Of a stretch of 64,000 nt of DNA, positions 58,758-64,000 are shown one piece after another; position 1 is the stretch's first letter; every line of letters starts with the position of its first letter. This stretch comes from Actinobacteria bacterium UBA2272 (GTDB lineage Bacteria; Actinomycetota; Coriobacteriia; Anaerosomatales; Anaerosomataceae), in contig DDXA01000003.1 in assembly GCA_002347725.1 (NCBI GenBank), forward strand, positions 186,001-250,000. The letters run 5' to 3'. Under the pieces are notes generated by a model, which ran no database searches, was not told where the DNA came from, and was given only the letters and a program-made list of their open reading frames with translations. Both the position numbers and the translations under genes were made by a program.

Positions 58758-60566
58758 GTGATGCCGCTCTGGTTCGTCTTGGTTGCGCCGATCGCCGTGG
58801 CTCTCGTCATCGCCGCAGCCGGCCGAGGTCCGGTCCGCTACACGCGATGGCTCGCGCTTGTCGGACCCGTCGCCGCGGCGTGGGCCGGGGCCGAGCGCCT
58901 CGCAGACGCCGGTCGTGAGACGGGTGTTGCCGCCGAGGCGGTCTCCTGGTTCGTGACACAGACCGGTTCGATCGATGTCGGTGCGTCGGCCGACCCGATC
59001 GCGTCGATCATGCTCGTCGTGGTCGGCGTGGTCGCGTCCATGGTCGTCGTCTTCTCCTTCGGGTACATGGCCGAGGACGCGTCGCAACCGCGCTACTTCG
59101 CGCTGCTCTCGGCGTTCACCGCCGCCATGACCGGGCTCGTGCTCTCGACGAGCCTCGTGGGGCTGTTCATCGCCTGGGAGCTCGTCGGCGCATGCAGCTA
59201 CCTCCTCATCGGCTTCTGGTTCACCAAGCCGTCTGCCGCGCGTGCGGCGGTCAAGGCGTTTCTTGTTACCCGTGTCGGTGACGTCGGGCTGCTGTTCGCG
59301 CTCGCGCTCCTGTGGCGCGAGACGGGCACACTCGTGACCGCCGACGTGCTCGCCGCCGTGCCCACGCTTGCGCCCGCAACGATCACCACCGCGGCGCTGC
59401 TGTTGTTCGTGGGCGCCGCCGGCAAGTCGGCGCAGTTCCCGCTCCACGTCTGGCTTCCGGACGCCATGGAAGGGCCCACGCCGGTCTCGGCGCTCATCCA
59501 TGCGGCGACCATGGTCGCCGCCGGCGTCTTCCTCCTGGCGCGGACATGGCCGCTGTTCGAGGCGTCGGAGACCGCCCGTCTCGTGGTGCTCATCATCGGA
59601 ACGGTCACCGCGCTCGGCGCCGCCACCATCGCGGTCCCGCAGACGGACATCAAGCGTGTGCTCGCGTATTCGACGATCTCCCAGCTCGGATTCATGTTCG
59701 CCGCGCTCGGAGCCGGTGCGTGGGTGGCCGCCTTCTTCCACCTCGTGACGCACGCCGCGTTCAAGTCGTTGCTGTTCCTCGCGTCCGGCAGCGTCATCCA
59801 CGGATCGGGGACGCAGGACCTCCGCGAGATGGGCGGGCTCGGTCGCGCCATGCCCGTCACCGCCGCCACCTGGGCGGTCGGTGTCGCGGCGCTCGCCGGA
59901 CTGCCGCCGCTGGCTGGCTTCTTCTCCAAGGACGCTGTTCTTGACGCGGTATGGGTGCACGCGCCCGTCGCCGGTGCGGCGCTGTTCATCGCGAGCGCTC
60001 TCACGGCGTTCTACTCGTTCAGAGCCACGCGGCTCGCGTTCTCCGGCACCTTCCGGGGCGCCGGGCATCCTCACGAGTCGCCCCTGGTCATGAAGGTGCC
60101 GCTCGTGGTGCTCGCGGTTCTCGCCGCGACTCTGGGTGCGGGCTCGTGGTGGTTCGCCGAGCTGCTCGGCGGGCACGCGGGGCTGGCGATCCCGATCGCG
60201 GTGGCCTCTACCATCATCGCCGGCCTGTCCGCCGTGGCGGGCTGGGCGCTGTACAAGACCGGACCGGCTGCCGACGACCGGCTGGCCGGAGCCCTCGGCG
60301 GGCTGTGGCGGGCTGCTGCGGGTGCCTACGGCATCGACGCGCTCGTGATGCGTGGAGCTGCGGCGTCGGAGCGAGGAGCCGCCACAGCGTCGGAGCGGTT
60401 CGACACCAGGCTCGTTGACGGACTCGTGCGCGGTATCGCGTGGCTCGCACGGCGGGTCGGTCGCGAGTTCAACGAGTTGCAGTCCGGTGAAAGCCAGCTG
60501 TATGCGGCGCTCGTCGGCGCAGGAGCCGTACTCCTCGCGAGTCTCGCACTCTGGTTGGGGAGGTGA
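58758..60566 (+). CDS. nuoL: NADH-quinone oxidoreductase subunit L
   Basis: The 602-residue antiporter-like subunit has about 15-16 helices. Motifs include FIAWELVGACSYLLIGFW, KSAQFPLHVWLPDAMEGPTPVSALIHAATMV split over conserved loops, HAAFKSLLFLASGSVIH and GFFSKDAVLD. The C-terminal helix that braces the other pumps appears present. GTG 58758 is followed directly by ATG 58761; either may be used. Confidence 0.95.
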   Translation: MMPLWFVLVAPIAVALVIAAAGRGPVRYTRWLALVGPVAAAWAGAERLADAGRETGVAAEAVSWFVTQTGSIDVGASADPIASIMLVVVGVVASMVVVFSFGYMAEDASQPRYFALLSAFTAAMTGLVLSTSLVGLFIAWELVGACSYLLIGFWFTKPSAARAAVKAFLVTRVGDVGLLFALALLWRETGTLVTADVLAAVPTLAPATITTAALLLFVGAAGKSAQFPLHVWLPDAMEGPTPVSALIHAATMVAAGVFLLARTWPLFEASETARLVVLIIGTVTALGAATIAVPQTDIKRVLAYSTISQLGFMFAALGAGAWVAAFFHLVTHAAFKSLLFLASGSVIHGSGTQDLREMGGLGRAMPVTAATWAVGVAALAGLPPLAGFFSKDAVLDAVWVHAPVAGAALFIASALTAFYSFRATRLAFSGTFRGAGHPHESPLVMKVPLVVLAVLAATLGAGSWWFAELLGGHAGLAIPIAVASTIIAGLSAVAGWALYKTGPAADDRLAGALGGLWRAAAGAYGIDALVMRGAAASERGAATASERFDTRLVDGLVRGIAWLARRVGREFNELQSGESQLYAALVGAGAVLLASLALWLGR

Positions 60567-60571
60567 GCCAG

Positions 60572-62035
60572 ATGACACTCGCGTTGCTCATCGCCATCCC
60601 GCTCGCAGGCGCACTCGTATCGGCTGTCGTGGGCCGCTCGACTGCTGTGGCCCGGATCATCGCGCTGGCAGCGTCCCTCGGCACCGCCGGTGTCGCTGCG
60701 GTCGTGTGGCAGGCCTATGCAAGCTCCGCCGAGGCGCTCACCTACGAGTTCACCATGGACGGGGCCGGATCGTTCCTGCGCCTGGCCGCCGACGGGCTCT
60801 CGGTGCCGCTCGTGGCGCTGACCGCGTTGCTGGGTATCATCGCGGTTCTCGCGTCGTGGAACGTCGAGCGCATCGGCACCCATATGTCGCTCCTGCTCGC
60901 ACTCGAGGCGGCGGTCATCGGCGTCTTCCTGGCAGCGGACCTGATCCTGTTCTACGTAGCCTGGGAGGCCGTGCTCATCCCGATGTTCTTCCTCATCGGA
61001 GGCTGGGGCCACGAGAATCGTCGTTACGCTGCCATGAAGTTCTTCATCTATACGTTCGCCGGCAGCGCGCTCATGCTCGTCGGCCTGGTGTTGCTCGTCG
61101 TACTGGGCGGAACGGGCACCGGCATGCCGGCCACGCCGCTTCCGATCGAGCCTGCATCCCAGACACTCGTGTTCTGGCTTCTGGCAGCCGGTTTACTGGT
61201 TAAGATCCCCGTGGTGCCGCTGCACACGTGGCTTCCTGACGCGCACGTCGAGGCTCCGACCGCCGGTTCGATCATGCTGGCCGGCGTCCTGCTCAAGATG
61301 GGAGCGTACGGTATCGCCCGCATCTCGATCCCGTACACGCCCGACGCGTTCGCTGCAGCAGCACCGATCCTTGCTGCCCTCGGGGTGATCGGCATCGTTT
61401 ACGGCGCCGCGATGGCTCTCGGGCAGTGCGACCTGAAACGCCTTGTCGCGTACTCCTCCGTGGCCCACATGGGCTTCGTCGTGCTCGGACTGGCAAGCGG
61501 TACCGAGCTCGGACTCCAGGGTGCGATGCTCGGCATGGTCAGCCACGGACTCGTGGCCGGACTGCTCTTCTTCCTCGTCGGCGCGCTGTACGAGAGGGCG
61601 CACACCCGGGATATCGGGGCATTCGGCGGTCTGGGCGTGACCCTGCCGCGCTGGGCGACCATCTTCGTAGTGGCCTCGCTCGCGAGTCTCGGACTGCCGG
61701 GCCTCTCGGGTTTCCCCGGTGAGTTCGCCTCGGTAGTGGCCGGGTTCGGCCGATTCGGGTTCGTCATCGCGGTCGCCGGCATAGGCATCGTGCTGGCCGG
61801 CGCGTACACCCTGCGCGCTGTCAGGCTCGTCGTACACGGCGAGCCTGCCGCGACGCAGGCGCCGGCCGACGGTCTACAGCCCGCCGCACTTCGCGACCTT
61901 GACGCGCGCGAGCTGCTCATCGCAGTCCCGCTTGTGGCGCTCATCGTGGCGCTCGGCATCTGGCCACGGCTCGTGACGGACATCGCGGCGGCGACGCTTG
62001 GCGCGCTCGCTTCGCTTGCAGGGACGGTGAGCTGA
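60572..62035 (+). CDS. nuoM: NADH-quinone oxidoreductase subunit M
   Basis: The 487-residue antiporter-like subunit has about 14 helices with FYVAWEAVLIPMFFLIGGWG, KIPVVPLHTWLPDAHVEAPT, CDLKRLVAYSSVAHMGFV and GLPGLSGFPGEF. ATG 60572 lies about 9 nt after GGGGAGG; GTG 60563 abuts that site and is less likely. Stop and nuoN start share one base (TGATG). Confidence 0.95.
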   Translation: MTLALLIAIPLAGALVSAVVGRSTAVARIIALAASLGTAGVAAVVWQAYASSAEALTYEFTMDGAGSFLRLAADGLSVPLVALTALLGIIAVLASWNVERIGTHMSLLLALEAAVIGVFLAADLILFYVAWEAVLIPMFFLIGGWGHENRRYAAMKFFIYTFAGSALMLVGLVLLVVLGGTGTGMPATPLPIEPASQTLVFWLLAAGLLVKIPVVPLHTWLPDAHVEAPTAGSIMLAGVLLKMGAYGIARISIPYTPDAFAAAAPILAALGVIGIVYGAAMALGQCDLKRLVAYSSVAHMGFVVLGLASGTELGLQGAMLGMVSHGLVAGLLFFLVGALYERAHTRDIGAFGGLGVTLPRWATIFVVASLASLGLPGLSGFPGEFASVVAGFGRFGFVIAVAGIGIVLAGAYTLRAVRLVVHGEPAATQAPADGLQPAALRDLDARELLIAVPLVALIVALGIWPRLVTDIAAATLGALASLAGTVS

Positions 62036-63471
62036 TGGATCTCGCACTTCCTCTGGCCGCATGGCTGGTTCCGGTCCTCGTAGTGGGCGGCGTGGTGCTC
62101 GGCCTGGTGGCCGATGCTCTTGACCGACGCCCGTCGGCGATCGTGCTGATCGCGCTCGGCCTCGGCGGCGCTTCTGTGGCTGGCTTCGTTCTGTCGGGCA
62201 GTACACAGCCCGGCATCGCCATGGGGGTCCTTGCGTACGGCTCCGGGTTCACCGCCTTGCCGGCGCTCGGCTACGGGCTCGCGGCTCTTGCGGTGATAGC
62301 AGGCTTTCGGCGGTACGCGACGGCGGACCGCGGTCCGGGCATGGCCGCACTCATCGCCCTCGGCTCGGTGTTCGCCCACGCACTGCTCGCGGGTCTCGAT
62401 CTCATCGTGCTGTTCGTGTCCCTGTCCGGTCTCGCGGTCGTAGCCTATGCACTTGTGGCCGGAGCGGGTACGCGTCGAGCCGAGGAGTCCGCGGTCAGGT
62501 ACTTCGTCCAGGGGACGATCGCGTCGGGTCTCACGCTGTACGGACTTGCGCTCGTGTTCGGTCTGACCGGGGGAGACGCGAGCTTCCTTACGGGCAGCAG
62601 CGCACTTGGGTCAGTCGAATCTCGTCCTGCACTGCTCGCGCTCGCGTTGGTGCTCTCCGCGTTTGCGTTCAAGCTCGGAGCGTTCCCGTTCCACGCCTGG
62701 GTGCCCGACGCCTACGAGAACGCCGACAGTACGTCGGCGGCGTTCCTGTCCTCGGTGCCGAAGTTGGCGGCCCTCGTAGCCCTTCTCGTGATCGTTCGCG
62801 GGACGCTCTTCCAGGCAGATCTGTTCGCCTCTGCGACGAGTCTACTTGTTGCCATCGGCGTCGGCTCGCTGTTGTTCGGCTCGTTCGGGATGGTGCGGCA
62901 GCAGTCGGTCGCGCGGCTGCTCGGATACTCCGGCATCGCCCAGGTCGGTTACGGCCTGCTCGCCATATCGAGCGGTGACGCCGGCATCCAGGCGACTATC
63001 GTCTTCATCGTGACGTATGCGGTGGGAGCATCCGCCGCATTCATCGCCCTTGAGGCGGTCGGTCGCGTGCGCCCGGAATGGGATGGCACCCGCGCGGGGA
63101 TGGCGGGAATCGCCCGCCGATCGCCCCTTCTCGGCGTCGCCCTCACCGTGGCCATGCTCTCACTGACCGGGATTCCCCTGTTCGCGGGGTTCTGGGGCAA
63201 ACTGCATGTCTTCGCTGCGCTTCTGAGTAACGATAGCGTCGTTCTGGCGATAGTCGCCGGTGTCGCCGCGGTGGTGTCCTTCGGCGGGTACGGGAGCGTC
63301 ATCAGGGCCGCGTACTTTGAGGACTCCAACGTCAACGACGACGAGACAGTGGGGGAGTGGGGTGGATCACCGCTGGTCGTGTCAATCGTTCTCGCGCTCG
63401 CGATCTTGGCTCTCGGTATCGTGCCCCTGCTGACCGGCATCTCGCGCGTGTATGCACTCTTCAGTCTGTAG
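62035..63471 (+). CDS. nuoN: NADH-quinone oxidoreductase subunit N
   Basis: The 478-residue antiporter-like subunit has about 14 helices with KLGAFPFHAWVPDAYENADS, VARLLGYSGIAQVGYGLL and LSLTGIPLFAGFWGK. ATG 62035 overlaps nuoM by one base. It ends the operon; 236 bp with a new promoter and hairpin follow. Confidence 0.95.
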   Translation: MDLALPLAAWLVPVLVVGGVVLGLVADALDRRPSAIVLIALGLGGASVAGFVLSGSTQPGIAMGVLAYGSGFTALPALGYGLAALAVIAGFRRYATADRGPGMAALIALGSVFAHALLAGLDLIVLFVSLSGLAVVAYALVAGAGTRRAEESAVRYFVQGTIASGLTLYGLALVFGLTGGDASFLTGSSALGSVESRPALLALALVLSAFAFKLGAFPFHAWVPDAYENADSTSAAFLSSVPKLAALVALLVIVRGTLFQADLFASATSLLVAIGVGSLLFGSFGMVRQQSVARLLGYSGIAQVGYGLLAISSGDAGIQATIVFIVTYAVGASAAFIALEAVGRVRPEWDGTRAGMAGIARRSPLLGVALTVAMLSLTGIPLFAGFWGKLHVFAALLSNDSVVLAIVAGVAAVVSFGGYGSVIRAAYFEDSNVNDDETVGEWGGSPLVVSIVLALAILALGIVPLLTGISRVYALFSL

Positions 63472-63511
63472 CGCTGCAGCGGTTCCCGCGATGTATACGT
63501 GCTCCGTCGTT

Positions 63512-63556
63512 GTGAACACGTTCACGCTTGCGTGAACGATTCTGACGCGTTAGACT
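63512..63556 (+). promoter_or_regulatory. Promoter with overlapping palindromic operator
   Basis: Three alternating GTGAAC/GTTCAC half-sites make two perfect palindromes, GTGAAC-AC-GTTCAC (63512-63525) and GTTCACGC-TT-GCGTGAAC (63520-63537). They cover TTGCGT (-35, 63528-63533), which lies 17 bp from TAGACT (-10, 63551-63556). Binding there would block the promoter. Confidence 0.6.
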
Positions 63557-63588
63557 TCTCACAGTTGCTTCGGCAACCCCTTACCCCT

Positions 63589-63624
63589 GAGCCTCAAGGT
63601 GCCGGCCTTGAGGCTCTCCCTTTT
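63589..63624 (+). terminator. Terminator-like hairpin in the leader
   Basis: GAGCCTCAAGG (63589-63599) pairs over 11 bp with CCTTGAGGCTC (63606-63616) around a 6-nt loop and is followed by TCCCTTTTC. A UUCG-capped hairpin (GTTGC-TTCG-GCAAC) lies just upstream, so the transcript may end near 63624 as a short RNA of about 60 nt or be attenuated before the next gene. Confidence 0.65.
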
Positions 63625-63707
63625 CTCGGAGCTGCTCCTGCCGCTCGTCATTGCGCGGCCGGAAATCTCTCAAGCCGTAAGGGTCGCAGGCCGATAGCAG
63701 TCGGGAC

Positions 63708-63968
63708 ATGATTATCTCCGAAGAGCAGGTCCGGCGAGCCGTCGAGTACCTGCGGACGTCAGATGAATACGACGCCGGCGGTGTATCGAAGCCGTCGAGG
63801 ACGTCTCCCGAACTGGTGTCGCGCGTCGCCGACGCTGTGAACGCGCTCCCGGACATCCGCGACGAGCGGATCGAGGAGGCGCGCGTACGCTGCGGTGTGA
63901 CGCTGCCGGCCTCCGAGGAGATCGCCTCGAAGCTCATCGGGCGGCTCGTCTCCGACGCCATCCGCTAG
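63708..63968 (+). CDS. Small FlgM-like protein (tentative anti-sigma factor)
   Basis: The 86-residue protein has the pattern of FlgM C-terminal regions: SPELVSRVADAVNALPDIRDERIEEARVR then EEIASKLIGRLV, close to the ALPDVREERV... IADKLI arrangement. FlgM holds back the flagellar sigma factor. Residues 1-30 (SEEQVRRAVEYLRTSDEYDA) are less typical. No other flagellar gene is in the window. ATG 63708 has only a weak site (GGGAC), and the gene lies 84 bp beyond a terminator-like hairpin. The window ends 32 bp after its stop. Confidence 0.6.
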   Translation: MIISEEQVRRAVEYLRTSDEYDAGGVSKPSRTSPELVSRVADAVNALPDIRDERIEEARVRCGVTLPASEEIASKLIGRLVSDAIR

Positions 63969-64000
63969 AGCCGGTCACGGGATCTCCACGACCGTTTCAG

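Noticed and set aside
58242..60578. Very long open frame antisense to nuoJ-nuoL
   Set aside because: It mirrors third-position GC bias of real genes; composition is His/Arg/Asp-rich low complexity with no motif, while nuoJ, K and L are certain.
63640..63707. Firm call of a c-di-GMP-I riboswitch
   Set aside because: Only a loose likeness to the 3' half; the GCAAACC/GAAA hairpin expected in the 5' half is not seen.

Overview
This 64 kb window is a high-GC chromosomal segment of an actinobacterial type, most likely an anaerobic member of the Coriobacteriia or a close relative. That placement is inferred from gene content: a K+-dependent membrane pyrophosphatase, a complex I without NuoE/F/G, CWB2 cell-wall-binding repeats, a Rex-like operator in front of nuo, HD-GYP signalling proteins, GTG/TTG starts and probable leaderless transcripts. 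The chromosomal genes are tightly packed, mostly on the + strand, with many 4-bp ATGA/GTGA start-stop overlaps. No stretch over 300 bp is without a gene.

Layout. 1-4530: end of hppA, then dnaG-rpoD. 4518-7910: an HD-GYP response regulator (-), tRNA-Asn (-), a CAT-anticodon tRNA, a PASTA/amidase_3 wall hydrolase and an LCP-like protein. 7984-28046: a surface-polysaccharide locus with a Wzz/BY-kinase, Wzx, Wzy, five glycosyltransferase-like proteins, a methyltransferase, two unusual kinase-like proteins, an NDP-sugar epimerase, a WecG/TagA transferase, and Gmd, Fcl and Ugd for GDP-fucose and UDP-glucuronate. Its middle (about 10.7-23.9 kb) looks less GC-rich than its flanks. 28156-29331: an AAA/DUF4143 ATPase behind a phased array of inverted half-sites. 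29533-35252: a Liv-type ABC transporter with an FmdA amidase. 35368-42468: a GAF/HD-GYP protein, a WbaP/WcaJ-type initiating transferase, a PPC+CWB2 wall protein, WecB and GalE.

42528-49113: tRNA-Val(CAC) carries an integrated element of about 6.5 kb bounded by 21-bp direct repeats of the tRNA 3' end. It encodes a large serine recombinase, a Rep_trans/MOBT-like replication-transfer protein, two unrecognised genes, a translationally coupled soluble + four-helix membrane protein pair of unknown function, and an HNH endonuclease with zinc knuckles. The recombinase frame runs through the attachment site and stops inside the host tRNA, so its C-terminus should change on excision.

49182-63471: a bacteriohemerythrin, a small hypothetical, an ABC-F ATPase and a nuo operon (A-B-C-D-H-fusion-J-K-L-M-N). 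The fusion protein has the two halves of NuoI at its ends with a GltD-like FAD/NAD(P)H oxidoreductase inserted between them, and NuoE, F and G are missing from the cluster. This is the most striking feature of the window. 63472-64000: a regulated promoter with overlapping palindromes, a terminator-like hairpin and a small FlgM-like gene.

How the genes connect (inference): the pyrophosphatase and modified complex I handle membrane energisation, with complex I under NADH/NAD+ control through Rex; the sugar-nucleotide, Wzx/Wzy and LCP-like genes build a surface polymer to which CWB2 proteins could bind; two HD-GYP proteins indicate c-di-GMP turnover.
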